Origin: Epichloe hybrida | Taxonomy: Eukaryota > Ascomycota > Sordariomycetes > Hypocreales > Clavicipitaceae | Direction: 5' to 3' | Assembly (NCBI GenBank): GCA_019022495.1 | Contig: JAFEKR010000008.1 | Span: forward strand, 2,046,001 to 2,110,000 | Length of the DNA stretch: 64,000 nucleotides | In this document: piece after piece, positions 9,987 to 23,175 of the stretch | Layout: every line of letters begins with the position of its first letter | Position numbering within the stretch: position 1 is the stretch's first letter | Notes under the pieces: model-generated | What the model was told of the DNA's origin: nothing | The model's input: only the letters and a program-made list of their open reading frames with translations | The model's database searches: none | Program-made: the position numbers and the translations under genes

Positions 9987-12900
9987 CTAGAAACTCTCTC
10001 TCTTTAATATAACTATTAATTTATAATATTAATAAGATAACTAAAAAAGGATTAAGGAATAAGTAAGATTAAATAATCACGGATAATATTATAAGAAAAT
10101 AGCAGGGGAAAAAGACGTAATAAAAGATAATATTTAATCTATAAGCCTATATAAGAATAAGTAAGCCTAACCTTAACCTCTTTAATCTTATTAAATTAAC
10201 ATAAGAGTTATAATTACGTAACCTACCCTTCTATCCTAATAGTTGCCTTATTACTTATAATAAACCTCTTAAATGCCTTATTTAGTAATCCCTTTGTAAA
10301 TGCATTAGCGAGGTTATTACTCCTATTAATCTATCTAATCTTATAGATCTCTTATTACTTGTATAATTAATAAAGGGCTATAATATTAATTATAAGACGC
10401 TTCTCTTTTATAGTACTAAGCTTAATAAGGTATTTATATAAAGAGTATAAATTAGTATAGATAATAATAGGAATTATAGGGAGGTTTAATTAATAGGTAA
10501 TTAGTCTAAGTATTGTTAAGACTGCGTAAGCTATATTAGCACTAGCAACTATACTATAGATCTTAGAGGTAAGCACACTTCTTATAATTCTCTTGCTCTT
10601 AGTAAAGCTATAGTATATAATATTACCTTAGATTATAAAGGTGCTTTCCTTTTAGACTTTACTAGCTAGGATAAGCACATAGCCTAGTTAGGAAGTAAGG
10701 TCTTAGTTATTAGTAAATAATCTATCTATAAATACAAAAAGCTTTACCTTCTTAAGCTTAAATAGTATAAACCTTAATCCTTAGCTTAGATTATTAATTT
10801 ACTATTAGATTTATTAGTTTAGGCTCTTTATATCCTAAGGTAATAGCTCTTAGTGTTATATAGTAATAAAGAGGTTAAAATAGGCTTTAGGTTAGTAAAT
10901 TAAGGTAATATACGCGCCTTAAGCTTATTATTCTATATATACCTATTTTAAATTAGTTAGTAAGATTAATTAAAGCTTTTTACTCTAGCCCTTCTGCCTT
11001 AGTATAATTATATTATTTTTAAGAGTAATAATACTACTATTAAAGGTTAGTAGGTTTCTTATAGAAAGGATTTGCTTTAGTTTAGTAGTAAAAGAAGTGG
11101 CTTTTAATTAATTTTCCTTTTATTAAGAGAACTTGCGGTTAGATAGTCTAATTATATTATTAGTTTATATCCCTATATATATAAAGGTTAGGTTCTCCTT
11201 TATTATCATAAGTAAGTATAGGTTAAACGTAAAGGTTATTATCTAGAGCATTTCTCTATAGTAATAATAATACGTTACTTACTAGTAGGTGCTAGCTTCT
11301 ATAATACTATATAGAGGCTTAATTACTTATATTATTATACCTATAGGGTATAGGTAATAGATTTAGATAGGGATTTAGGCTAGGATTATATAACTAAGAA
11401 ACGTTTATACTTATATATAGGCCTATATAATATTATAAAGCTAGAGGATAAGGCCTAGTAATAATAACATAGGTGTTATCACAAGGATTAATTACTAGCT
11501 AGCTTATTAGATTGTTAAGGCCTGTGTGAGGATTGCTAGCTTTTCCTTATTGCTATAACCTTAGATTACAAGCCTTAACTTCTTGTATAAATCTATTATC
11601 TTGCCCTTTACCTTATTAATAATATAGGAATTAAAAATTTAAACTTTACTATACTCTCTTTTATTATACTTAATAAACTTAAACACGCCTTATTTAATTA
11701 AAGTATTAATTTTAGCTTTAGTAAATAGTTTAAAGGGTTAGCTAGGGGTCTTAATAATTCCTTCCTTATATAATTAGATTATAAGCTTAAGGTTAGAGCT
11801 TTCCTTAGCTAATAGAAAGACATTAGTCTTATCTTTTATTGAATTTATATAATTAACATTAGATATAATAACAGGAGGGTTTTTCTAAGGTCTTCTAGGT
11901 CCTTACCTTAGGGGATTAATAGGAGGGGTAGCTATAGGCTATAGGGAGGCGTCTTAGTCCTTTACGCTCTTAGGAGGTCTCTCTTTATTAGGATCTTTAT
12001 AAAAAGGCCTAATAGATATTAATCTAAAGGCTTTAGGGCCTTAAGGGAGCTTAAGAGTGTAAGTCTTGCCTTCTATAGCTAATAGCTTATAGGGGCTTAC
12101 CTATCCCTTACCTTTATACTACATACACATAAGTAATCCTAGTAGGAGGTTAATAGTTACAGAGGTATTAGGACTATTCCTTATAGCAAGGGCATTACTA
12201 ACTTTCCGTTAGGTATAAATACGCTTAACTTCCTTTATTGCTAGCTAAATTATAAGGGCTTGCTACGTAATATCTAGCAATAGAGGTAATTCCTTAACTA
12301 TATAAGAATACACGCTAAAGATAAGGACTATTAGCACAAGACTATTTAATCCTATAATATTATTTATAGCTTTAACTACTATTTATAATACTATAGGCTC
12401 TAGCGTTATTAGGCATTCCTATCTAATGATATTATAAGCTCTTTAGAGCGGCCTATAATATTACTTAACCTTACTAATACTATAGTAAGCCTTAATATGA
12501 ATGTCTTTAATCTTAATTACTATTAATAACATAAGCTACTTAAATTCCTTACCTCTAAAGGTTATTCTAGTGTCTATAATAATTAAATCTAGGGGGCTTA
12601 AATCAGAGCTTTGCACTCGTGTAGTGTAGTATTTCTTGTAGTATTTCTATTTATTTTTATATCTGGCTTATAATTAAAGTTATTATCCTAAAAATCACGT
12701 GATCTTATAGAGGAAAATCCTTAGAAAAATACTATATATAAAAGTGGGTCTAAAAGTGGGCCCTCGCTCCACAAATCACAAATACTACATTTGTAGTATT
12801 TTTTTAGTACTAAAATGTAGTAAAATGTAGTTTTTCCAATTTGTGGCCCAAGGACCCACTTTTAGACCCACTTTTATATATAACTACACTGTAGTTTTAA

Positions 12901-15696
12901 AGTTATCTATTTAAAAATCAAAGTTTTATATCTCTATTTATTTTCTAAGATTAGATATGAATTATTTGTTAGAAAAAAAAAAACTACAAGATGTAGTGTA
13001 GTACAAAGCTCTGGCTTAAATAGATATTAATCTAGTAAAGACAAAGTACTTCCTATATAGTCTTTATAAAGATATCTTTAATGAATCTAGCTGTATTAAA
13101 GGATATAGCTATATTAATAACTTATAGAATAGGGCGGTTACTATTAAGATATATTATATTTATAATGATTTCGTAATTATAGGCGTATTTATCCTAAAGA
13201 GTGAATTTAAATTAATATAAGCTATTCGCATATAATTAGCACTACTAGCAGACCTTAGTTAGCTTTTTAATAGCTTTAAACTTAACCTTATACCTTAATT
13301 TTCATAGTAAATTATAAAGATATTAAACTAAAGGGTATTTAAAGCGTTAATATAATTAGCGAAGCTTAATCTCTATAAGATAACTCTAAGTAACACTTTC
13401 TTCTTTATTAAGAAGTATTTATATATACCCTTATTTATATATAATAGGAACCTTAATATTCCCTTACTATAAAATATTCTTTAATATATAGAAATTAATC
13501 TTTAGGTAAGTTATATTATTAAGGTATAAGAGAAAGGGAGTATTTATAGGGATTACCTAAAAGAGAATAATTTTAAATAAAGTTAGCACTTTAATTAATC
13601 TAAGTGCCTTAATTAGTTCTCTAGGGCTAAACTTAATCTTTATCTTCCTAGTATTTAACTTATTAAGTATAATAGTTAGTATTATACTTTATAAAGCTAA
13701 GAATTAAGGGTGGCTTACTAACGAATATCCTATGGCACTTATATTAGCTATAATGCCTTTAAAGGTTCTAGATAAATATTATCCTTTAAGTGTAAATATA
13801 CTTAGTGCCTTATTTAGTTCCTAAAGATTAAATAAATCCTTCTTAGCTAGAGTATAAGTTATTACTTTACTAGTAAGAATCTTAGTAGTTATATAGCTAT
13901 TATAGGTAGTCCTATATATAAAGAAGCTTATAGGCACTTAGCTATTATTATTTTCTTTACTAAAACTAAGTTTTATTAGGTATTAGTTAATATTATTATC
14001 TTTAGCTAGTTTAGGATTATTATTACCTTTATACTATATTAGGAATATATTATATAAAGAAGCTATTAAGTCTATATAAGAGTAGTTCTTAAATTATTAG
14101 AATACCTTCTTCTAGTCTTTATCTAAGTGTTTAGTTAACTAATAACCTTCTTTACTATATATATAATACTTTTTTAAGTATTAAGGTTTACTCTTTAATA
14201 AGAATTAACTATACTAGGCTTCCTTACCTTTTTTATTATACTTATAGTTAGTCTAAAAGTATTCCTTAGTACTAGCTTCTATAGGGAACTACTACTAATT
14301 AATTAAAGCTTTATATTTACTAATTAATATCCTTATCTATTTATAAAAGCATTAGAGGTTAATAGGAGAATTAATAATATAAGCCTTATATTCTAGGATT
14401 CCTTTATAGGTATTTAGAATCTAACTATAGAGGTCTAATTCTAACTAGGATTTATAAGGATTTGCTCTCTAGAGATTTAAAAGCTTTATTATAAGGTCTT
14501 TAAAGTATTTAATCTTTAATTTACTAGGGTTCTCTTAGATAATTATAAGTAGCTATAACCTTCCTTATAATAAATAGTTCTTTTAATATATATTATTTAT
14601 CTTAAACTTTTACCTAATCTTATAAATAAGAGTTAGGAGATCTTAGGGGTTTCCTTAGCTTAAAAGGTTCTTTAAGAAGTACTTGAAAGGTTTTTTTTTT
14701 AGTATAAACTTAAAACTATAGCCTAACTATTCTTATATAATTCCTAGTATTTTATACTTTCTTTAATAAGTTAAGAGCTTAATATTAAGAATATTATACT
14801 CCCTAGTACTATACTTAATACTCTTATTACTATAAAACTTATTAAGATTAAGTAATTACTTTAATAAGGGTTAGCTTATTTCTTAAAGGGAAATAGGGAT
14901 AATTAAATCTTATAAAATAAGTACTATAGTCCTAGACTATAAAGAGGGATTATAATATCTTACTATAGGAGAGGAAGTAAAAGAGGTCTAGGGTTATAGT
15001 TAAGGGCTTATAATAAGGGAATTACCTTTATTATTACCCCTTTACCTTATACTTAGTATACTTAGGGATTAGTGTAATAGAATTTAGGAATAAAATAGGA
15101 GTAATTATAGTAGTTAAGGGGATTAGGGATAATATAAAGTAATTAGTTACTTTAGTTAATCTCTAAAAGAAAGGATACTAATAGGAAGGAGGTCTTTATA
15201 AAAGTCCTTCTTTACTATTTATCTTTTAAAAGGTAAATACTTCCTAGTAACTTCCTATATTTCTTTTTATTTCTAGTTATAAAATCTATTATAGTTAATA
15301 ATATCTTTAAGTAAGACTACTATCTTATAGTAACTTTATAGGTCTATATAAATATTACTAAAGAAAAGAAAGTCTTAAAGGCTCTTTATAGCTTTAGGAT
15401 TTACTACTTAAAATATCTCTTATTTTTATTCTCTAAAGTTATTACTAAAGATAGTAAATAGGGTTTATAAGTATAGGTTTTTATATTTATAAGTTACTTT
15501 CTTAATAAGAATCTAAGCTATAAGTTCCTTAGGGGTAGTATTTACTTTAAGATTAAATAATTCCTTATTCTCTAGTGCTTATTATATAATATACTAGTAT
15601 AAATTAGGGGATATATAGCTAAGGAGGTAAGATATAACTTATAGATTAGCTTCTCTTCTAGTATTCTTAGGGGGGGGGGTGTGTTTATAATTAAAG
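9987..15696 (-). pseudogene. gag-pol relic of the split family-A element
   Basis: Read on the minus strand from right to left the usual Ty1/Copia order is visible through RIP stops: gag (about 15696-14170), zinc-knuckle region (about 14165-14110), protease (near 13745), integrase (about 13260-12280), reverse transcriptase (about 11650-11000) and RNase H (about 10750-10270). The MITE interrupts integrase inside the conserved YLGP stretch just before the second catalytic Asp. Dozens of stops make it non-functional. The first part of gag is displaced to 22082-22567 by the nested element. Polyprotein function (particle, integration, cDNA synthesis) is family knowledge. Confidence 0.88.
12604..13013. 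mobile_element. hAT-type foldback MITE, 410 bp
   Basis: Its termini are CAGAGCTTTG and CAAAGCTCTG, flanked by the exact 8 bp duplication GCTTAAAT (12596-12603 and 13014-13021), as hAT transposases make. Subterminal GTAGTGTAG-type repeats occur at both ends. Near the centre, AAAGTGGGTCTAAAAGTGGG (about 12741-12760) pairs with CCCACTTTTAGACCCACTTT (about 12850-12875), so the single strand can fold into a long hairpin. There is no coding capacity; it needs a transposase from elsewhere. Its termini match the larger elements at 26322-28314 and 41931-50765. Confidence 0.95.
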
Positions 15697-15701
15697 GGAA
15701 T

Positions 15702-15997
15702 TGTTAGAACAAGCATGATATTAACAAGGCTACGCGCCTCTAATTGGCTAGGCGCGTTGCATCGCGGACCCACATGTCTAGCCTAACTGCGCCGCGGTTA
15801 GCATTAGCATATGTAGCCTCTTCACTAGTAACCTTAATTAAGGCCCCTTTTCCTATAATAAATAGCGCACCCTCTTTACTTCTATTTAATCCCTCTTTTA
15901 CTTACTAAGATAAACTAGAATATATAACAATTACGTGCACTTTAGTCCACCCTAAAAACCTTACGTATAAGTCAATAGTATCCTATAGATACTAACA
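15702..15997 (+). repeat. 5' LTR of the complete family-A element
   Basis: TGTTAGAACAAGC start, CTAACA end, 296 bp. The GC-rich block at about 15732-15812 is little touched by RIP. It is followed at 15998 by CTAATTAGTAGTTA, the RIP-altered primer-site motif. Confidence 0.95.
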
Positions 15998-18000
15998 CTA
16001 ATTAGTAGTTATCTCTATAAATACTATAGATTAGTAAGGTTTATAGAAGAGGTATTAGTATTAAGAACTTACCTTATAAAAAAGAAAGTACTACTCTAAG
16101 ATACTAAATATACTAAGGAAGAAGTATATTCTAGCTCTCCTTTTACCTTAAGTAATTATAACTAGCTTTATACTAAATCTAAGCTTATTAACTTAATTAA
16201 GGCCTCGTTAGTAACTAACCTAACCTATCTTTATTTATTTAATTAGTATGTCTATTATATAAATAAACCCTTAGAAGCATGTTTATTAAATAATTAAGGC
16301 CTAGTTAGTAACTAACCTAACCTATCCTTAATTATTTAATTAAACTTACTAAGAGGTAAAGATAATAGCTTTACTTATAATCCTTTAAACCTTTATAATT
16401 TCTCTATTTCCTATACCTCTTAATCTACTACTAATATTATAGTAAAACACTAAGATTAACTAGAAGGATTTAGAACCTAAGATATTCCTTTTAATTATAA
16501 ACATACCTCCCTTACTAAAGATATTAAAAGAGAAGTTAACCTATAAGTTATATCTTACCTCCTTAACTATATCTTCTCTAATTTACACTAGTATATTATA
16601 TAATAAGCACTAGAGAATAAGGAATTATTTAATCTTAAAGTAAATACTACCCTTAAAGAACTTATAGCTTAGATTCTTATTAAGAAAGTAACTTATAAAT
16701 ATAAGAACTTATACTTATAAACCTTATTTACTATCTTTAATAATAACTTTAGAGAATAAAACTAAGAGATATTCTAAGTAGTAAATCCTAAAGCTATAAA
16801 AAGTCTTTAGGACTTTCTTTTCTTTAGTAGTATTTATATAGACTTATAGAGTTACTATAAGATAGTAGTCTTACTTAAAGATATTATTAACTATAATAAA
16901 TTCTATAATTAGAAAGAAAAAGAAATATAGGAAGTTACTAGAAAGTATTCTCCCTTTAAGAGGTAAATAGTAGAGAAAGACTTTTATAAAGACTTTCTCC
17001 TTATTAGTATCCCTTCTTTTAGAGATTAGATAAATTAACTAATTACTTTATAATATCCTTAATCCCCTTAGCTACTATAATTACTCCTATTTTATTCCTA
17101 AATTCTATTATACTAATCCCTAAGTATACTAAGTATAAGGTAAAGGTATAATAATAAAAGTAATCCCCTTATTATAAGCCCTTAACTATAAGCCTAGACC
17201 CCCCTTACTTCCCCTCCTATAGTAAGGTATTATAATCTCTCTTTATAGTCTAAAACTATAGCATTTTTTCTATAAGATTTAATTATCCCTATTCCCCCTT
17301 AAGAGATAAGCTAACCCTTATTAAAGTAATTACTTAATCTTAATAAGTTCTATAATAATAAGAGTATTAAGTATAGTATTAAGGAGTATAATATTCTTAA
17401 TATTAAGCTCTTAACTTATTAAAGAAAGTATAAAATACTAGGAATTGTATAAGAATAGTTAGGCTATAGTTTTAAGTTTATACTAAAAGAAAAACCTCTC
17501 TAGTACTTCCTAGAGAACCTTTTAGGCTAAGAAGACCCCTAAGATCTCCTAACTCTTATCTATAGGATTAGGTAAAAGTTTAAGATAAATAATATATATT
17601 AGAAAAACTATCTATTATAAGGAAAGTTATAACTACTTATAATTATCTAAGAGAACCCTAATAAATTAAAGATTAAATACTTTAAAGACTTTATAATAAA
17701 GCTTTTAAATCTCTAAAGGGCAAATCCTTATAAATCCTAGTTAGAATTAGATCTCTATAGTTAGATTCTAAATACCTATAAAGGAATCCTAGAATATAGG
17801 GCCTATATTATTAATTCTCCTGTTAACCTCTAATGCTTTTATAAATAAATAAGGATGTTAATTAGTAAATCTAAAGCGTTAATTAATTAATAGTAATTCC
17901 CTATAAAAGCTAGCACTAAAAAATACTTTTAGACTAACTATAGGTATAATAGGAAAGGTAAGGAAGCCTAATATAGTTAATTTATATTAAAGAGTAAGCC
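15998..18000 (+). pseudogene. gag relic of the complete family-A element
   Basis: This is the leader and gag region of the Ty1/Copia element. No frame is open for more than a few dozen codons; stops are mostly TAA/TAG at expected CAA/CAG/TGG positions. It contains a segment of about 60 bp (16484-16545) that is shared with the surrounding copy but missing from the copy at 1-1200. Gag would package the element RNA; the call rests on position between primer site and zinc knuckle and on similarity to the two other copies. Confidence 0.85.
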
Positions 18001-21000
18001 TTACTACTTAAAAAAGTATTATATATGTAATAAAGAAGGTTATTAGTTAACTAAGCACTTAGATAAGGACTAGAAGAAGGTATTCTAATGCTTTAAGAAT
18101 TATTCCTATATAGACTTAATAGCTTCTTTATATAATATATTCCTAATATAGTATAAAGGTAATAATAATTTTAAATTAGCTAAAGATAATAATATTAACT
18201 AATACCTAATAGAACTTGGTTTTAGTTAAGAAAATAATAATAGCTAAGTACCTATAAGCTTCTTTATATATAGGACTACCTATAATAGCTATATAACCAC
18301 TAAGACTCTTACTAGTTATATAATAATTTATACTTTAGCTAAGAAGAATTTATTTAATCTTTAGAAACTAGATAAGGCACTAAGTATGTTTACACTTAAA
18401 GGATAATATTTATCTAGAACCTTTAAAGGCATTATAGCTAATATAGGTACTATAGGATATTTATTAGTAGGCCACCCTTAATTCTTAGCTTTATAAAGTG
18501 TAATACTAACTATTATGCTTAATAGGTTAAATACTAGGAAAGTAAAGATTAAATTTAGCCTTAGAGAGCTAATTAAGGCACTTAGATTAATTAAAGTGCT
18601 AACTCTATTTAGAATTATTCTCTTTTAGGTAATCCCTATAAACACTCCCTTTCTCTTATGCCTTAATAATATAACTTACCTAAAGATTAATTTTTATATA
18701 TTAAAGAATATTTTATAGTAAGGGAATATTAAGGTTCCTATTATATGTAAATAGGGGTATGCGTAGATACTTCTTAATAAAGAAGAAAGTATTACTTAGA
18801 GTTATCTTATAGAGATTAAGCTTTACTAATTATATTAACGCTTTAAACACCCTTTAGTTTAATGCCTTTATAATTTGCTATATAAATTAGGGTATAAGGT
18901 TAAGTTTAAAGCTATTAAGAAACTAACTAAGGTTTACTAGTAATGCTAATTATACGCGGATAGCTTATATTAATTTAAATTCACCCTTTAGGATAAATAT
19001 GCCTATAATTATAAAATCATTATAGATATTATATATATTGATAGTAACTGCCCTATCCTATAAGTTGTTAATATGGCTATATCCTTTAATATAGCTAGAT
19101 TTATTAAGGATATCTCTATAAAGACCATGTAGGAAGCACTCTATCTTTACTAAATTAATATCTATCTAGGCCCCCTGGATTTAATTATCATAGACACTAG
19201 AATAACCTTTAAAGGCAAGGAATTTAAGTAGCTTATGTTATTAATAGCAATTAAGATTAAAGATATCCCTATTAAGGCTTACTATAGTATTAGTAAGGTT
19301 AAGTAATATTATAGGCCACTCTAAAAAGCCTATAATATTATTAGATAAGAATGCCTAATAACACTAGAGCCCATGGTGTTATAAATAGTAGTCAAAGCTA
19401 TAAATAACACTATAGGATCAAATAGTCTTATACTAATAGTCCTTATTTTTAGCGCGTATTCTTGTATAGTTAAGGAATTGCCTCTATTACTAGATATCGC
19501 GTAGTAAGCCCTTGTAATCTAACTAGTAATAAAGGAAGTTAAGCGTATTTATGCCTAATGGAAGGTTAGTAATGCCCTTACTATAAGGAATAGTCCTAAT
19601 ACCTTTATAACTATTAACCTCCTACTAGGATTACTTATATGCATATAGCGTAAACACAAAGAATAGAGAGGCCCTTATAAGCTATTAGCTATAGAAGATA
19701 AGACTTATACTCTTAAGCTCCCTTAAGGCCCTAAGGCCTTTAAATTAACCTCTATTAGGCCTTTTTATAAAGATCCTAATAAAGAGAGACCTCTTAAGAA
19801 TATAGAGAACTAAGATATCCCTCTATAGCTTATAACCACCCCTCCTATTAGTCCCCTAAGGCAAGGACTTAGAAGACCTTAAAAGAACCCTCCTATTATT
19901 ATATCTAATATTAATTACGTAGATTAAATAAAAGATAAGACTAATGTCTTTCTATTAGCTAAGGAAAGCTCTAATCTTAAGCTTATAATTTAATTACGTA
20001 AGGAAGGAATCATTAAGACCCTTAGCAAACCTTTTAAGCGGTTTACTAAAGCTAAAATTAATACTCTAATTAAATAAGGCGTGTTTAAATTTATTAAGTA
20101 TAATAAAAGAGAGCATACTAAAACTCGAATTTTTAATTCCTATATTATTAATAAGGTAAAGGGCAAGATAACAAATCTATATAAGAAGTTAAGGCTTATA
20201 ATCTAAGGCTATAGTAATAAAGAGAAGCTAGCAATCCTCACATAGGCCTTAATAATCCAATAAGCTAGCTAGCGATTAATCCTTGTAATAACACCTATAT
20301 TATTATTACTAGGCCTTATCCTCTAGCTTTGTAATATTACACAGGCCTATATGTAAGTATAAACGCTTCTTAGTTATATAATCCTAGCCTAAATCCCTAT
20401 CTAAATCTATTACTTATACCCTATAGGTATAATAATATAAGTAATTAAGCCTTTATATAGTATTATAGAAGCTAGTACCTACTAGTAGGTAATATATTAT
20501 TATTACTATAGAGAAATACTCTAGATAATAACCTTTATATTTAACCTATACCTGCTTATAATAATAAAGGAGAACCTAACCTTCGCGTGTATAGGGATAT
20601 AAACTAATAATATAATTAGACTATCTAACCGTAAGTTCTCTTAATAAGAGAAAGATTAATTAAAAGCTACTTCTTTTACTACTAAACTAAAGTAAATCCT
20701 TTCTATAGGGAACCTACTAACCTTTAATAGTAGTATTATTACTCTTAAAAATAATATAATTACGCTAAGGCAGAAAGGCTAGAGTGGAAAGCTTTAATTA
20801 ATCCTACTAACTAATTTAAAATAGGCATACATAGAATAACAAGCTTAAGGCGCGTATATTACCTTAATCTACTAGCCTAAAGCCTATTTTAACCTCTCTA
20901 TTACTACATAACACTAAGACCCATTATCCTAAGATATAAAGAACCTAAATTAACGAATTTAATAGCAAATTAATAATCTAAACTAAGGATTAAGGTTTAT

Positions 21001-21550
21001 ACTATTTAATCTTAAGAAGGCAAAACTTTTTATATTTATAAATAGATTATTTACTAATAACTAAGACCTTACTTCTTAACTAGGCTACGTGCTTATCCTA
21101 GCTAGTAAAGTCTAAGAAGAAAGCACTTTTATAATCTAAGGTAATATTATGCACTATAGCTTTACTAAGAGTAAGAGAGTTATAAGAAGTGTGCTTACCT
21201 CTAAGATTTATAGTATAGTTACTAGTGCTAATATAGCTTATGTAATCTTAATAACGCTTAGGTTAATCACACACTAATTAAACCTCCCTATGATTCCTAT
21301 TATTATCTATACTAATTTATACTCTTTATATAAATGCCTTATTAAGCTTAGTACTATAAAAGAGAAGCACCTTATAATTAATATTATAGCTCTTTGTTAA
21401 TCATATAAGCAATAAGAGATCTGCGAGATTAAATAGATTAATAGGAATAATAACCTTGCTAATATATTCACAAAGGTATTACTAAACAAGGCATTTAAGA
21501 GGTTTATTATAAGTAATAAAGTAACTATTAGGATAGAAAGGTAGGTTATA
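18000..21550 (+). pseudogene. pol relic: zinc knuckle, protease, integrase, RT, RNase H (family A)
   Basis: In order: a zinc knuckle near 18010-18060 (C-N-K-E-G, with T-K-H at its end), protease near 18420-18500 (read as ANIGTIG where the family has DTGA), the HHCC pre-integrase region about 18780-18960, the integrase core about 18990-19480, RT about 20080-20760 and RNase H about 21027-21545. In integrase the first two Asp sites are readable (near 19020 and 19190). The catalytic Glu before K/R-Y-Y/H near 19300 reads Lys, a G-to-A change as RIP makes. RT keeps the TQAYVQ block. Stops occur throughout, so it is dead. Domain limits are by eye. Confidence 0.9.
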
Positions 21551-21604
21551 TAATCATAGCTCTTATGTTAATCTAATAAGATTAAAGGTATTAAGATTAG
21601 GCCT

Positions 21605-21624
21605 ACTTATCCTTATATAGGCTT
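21605..21624 (+). promoter_or_regulatory. conserved CTTATCCTTACACAGGCT-like block upstream of the 3' LTR
   Basis: RIP-altered here to CTTATCCTTATATAGGCT. The same block occurs at 48891-48910 (family C) and 54740-54759 (family D), after pol and before the polypurine tract. Its conservation across families suggests a cis-acting function, which I cannot name. Confidence 0.45.
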
Positions 21625-21780
21625 ATAGATTAAATGTTATCTTTTGTTACGCCCCTTTCCCTTACTCTTTTCTTATAATATTATTCGTAATTATTTAATC
21701 TCACTTATTTATTAATTCTTTTTTAATTATCTTATTAATATTATGTGTTAATAGTTATATTAAAAAGAGAGAGTTTCTAG

Positions 21781-22076
21781 TGTTAGAACAAGTATAATAT
21801 TAATAAGGCTACGCGCCTTTAATTAGCTAGGCGTGTTGTATCGCAGACCCATATATCCGGCCTGACCGTGCCGCGGTTAGCATTAGCATATGTGGCCTCT
21901 TCGCTAGTAACCCTAATTAAGGCCCCTTTTCCTATAATAAATAGCGCACCCTCTTTACTTCTATTTAATCCCTCTTTTACTTACTAAAATAAACTAGAAT
22001 ATATAACAATTACGTGCACTTTAGTTCACTCTGAAAACCCTACGCGTAGGTTAATAGTATCCTATAGATACTAACA
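21781..22076 (+). repeat. 3' LTR of the complete family-A element
   Basis: 296 bp, TGTTAGAACAAG start, CTAACA end, preceded by a purine tract and CTAG. Compared with its 5' partner it shows C/T and G/A differences in the GC-rich block. Confidence 0.95.
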
Positions 22077-22081
22077 GGAAT

Positions 22082-22567
22082 ATCTTAGGCTTTAAATCCC
22101 TCTAGTTAATCTTACTATTCTACTATAATATTAGTAGTAAATAAAGGGGTAAGGGAAATAAAGGATTAATAGAAGTCTAAAGGATTATAAGTAAAGCTAT
22201 TATCTTTACCTCTTAGTAGGTTTAATTAAAGAATTAAGGATAGGTTAGGTTAGTTACTAACTAGGCCTTAATTATTTAATTAACACACTTCTATAGGTTT
22301 ATTTATATAATAGACATACTAATTAAATAAATAAAGATAGGTTAGGTTAGTTACTAACTAGGCCTTAATTAAGTTAATAAGCTTAGATTTAGTATAAAGC
22401 TAGTTATAGTTACTTAAGGTAAAAGAAGAGCTAGAATATACTTTTTCCTTAGTATATTTAGTATCTTAAAGTAGCACTTTCTCTTTTATAAGGCAAGTCC
22501 TTAATACTAATACCTTTTCTATAAACCTTATTAATTTATAGTATTTATAGAGATAACTACTAATTAG
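22082..22567 (-). pseudogene. 5' leader and start of gag of the split family-A element
   Basis: This is the continuation of 9987-15696 beyond the nested element. It matches 16011-16483 in reverse and 720-1200 directly. The primer-site motif lies at 22554-22567, next to the 5' LTR. There is no open frame. Confidence 0.88.
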
Positions 22568-22863
22568 TATTAGTATTTATAGGATACTATTAACCTATAT
22601 ATAGGGTTTTTAGGGTAAACTAAAGTATATATAATTATTATATATTCTAGTCTATCTAAGTAAGTAAAAGAGGGATTAAATAAAAGTAAAGAGAGTACGC
22701 TATTTATTATAGGAAAAGGGGCCTTAATTAGCATTATTAGCGAAGAGGCTACATATGCTAATACTAATCGCGGCGCGGTTAGGCTAGACACGTGGGTCCG
22801 CGACGCAATGCGCCTAGCTAATCAAAGGCGCGCACCCTTGTTAATATCATGCTTGTTCCAACA
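22568..22863 (-). repeat. 5' LTR of the split family-A element
   Basis: 296 bp; TGTTAG has become TATTAG by RIP, and the other end is CCAACA. The GC-rich block at about 22760-22840 is well preserved. A 73-codon frame is open along the sense strand (22791 to 22570), similar to the one in the LTR at 1215-1510. Confidence 0.93.
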
Positions 22864-23175
22864 ATTATATAACTATCCTATCTATAGCTCCCTAGCCTCT
22901 ATGCTCCTAATATACTACCCCCCTAATATATAATTATCCTTAATTAAAAAGACCTACTTAGCTAGTATATATATACTACATATAACCTATATTAATATTT
23001 ATATTACTAGCTACACTATTAGTATATAGTATTATGTTTGCTTTAAATAATAAGATAAATATTATAAGGTCCTAGGTAATCCTTCTTATAACCTCTAGAT
23101 TATAAATAGCTATATACTTACTACTTTATTACCTTTAATATATATACCTCTATCTAATAAGTTATTAGCACTAAG
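22864..23175. other. unassigned RIP-mutated DNA right of the family-A insertion
   Basis: Continuous with 9534-9690 before the insertion. A block ATAGCTCCCTAGCCT near 22890 is the inverse of AGCTAGGGAGCTAT near 9593, hinting at an inverted repeat in the old target. No coding sequence seen. Confidence 0.45.

Larger units (their letters stand above)
15702..22076 (+). mobile_element. complete family-A Copia element, 6375 bp
   Basis: Identical-length 296 bp LTRs sit at 15702-15997 and 21781-22076, with target duplication GGAAT at 15697-15701 and 22077-22081. The primer-site motif is at 15998-16011 and the polypurine tract at 21762-21773, followed by TTTCTAG. It lies inside an older copy of the same family on the other strand, so the two make a large inverted repeat. 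Confidence 0.97.
9691..22863 (-). mobile_element. family-A Copia element, minus strand, split by a second copy and a MITE
   Basis: Two 296 bp LTRs (9691-9986 and 22568-22863) are flanked by the 5 bp target duplication ATTAT (9686-9690 and 22864-22868). The internal sequence is broken by a complete plus-strand element of the same family (15702-22076, TSD GGAAT) and by a hAT-type MITE (12604-13013, 8 bp TSD). Removing both leaves about 6.4 kb, the size of the intact relative. The gag sequence resumes at 22082 exactly where it stops at 15701, which proves the nesting. Confidence 0.95.

Noticed and set aside
9536..23090. TGTTATAAG near 9536 and CTTATAACC near 23083 as ends of an older LTR around family A
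   Set aside because: The last base does not fit, no duplication is visible, and such short matches are common in this DNA.
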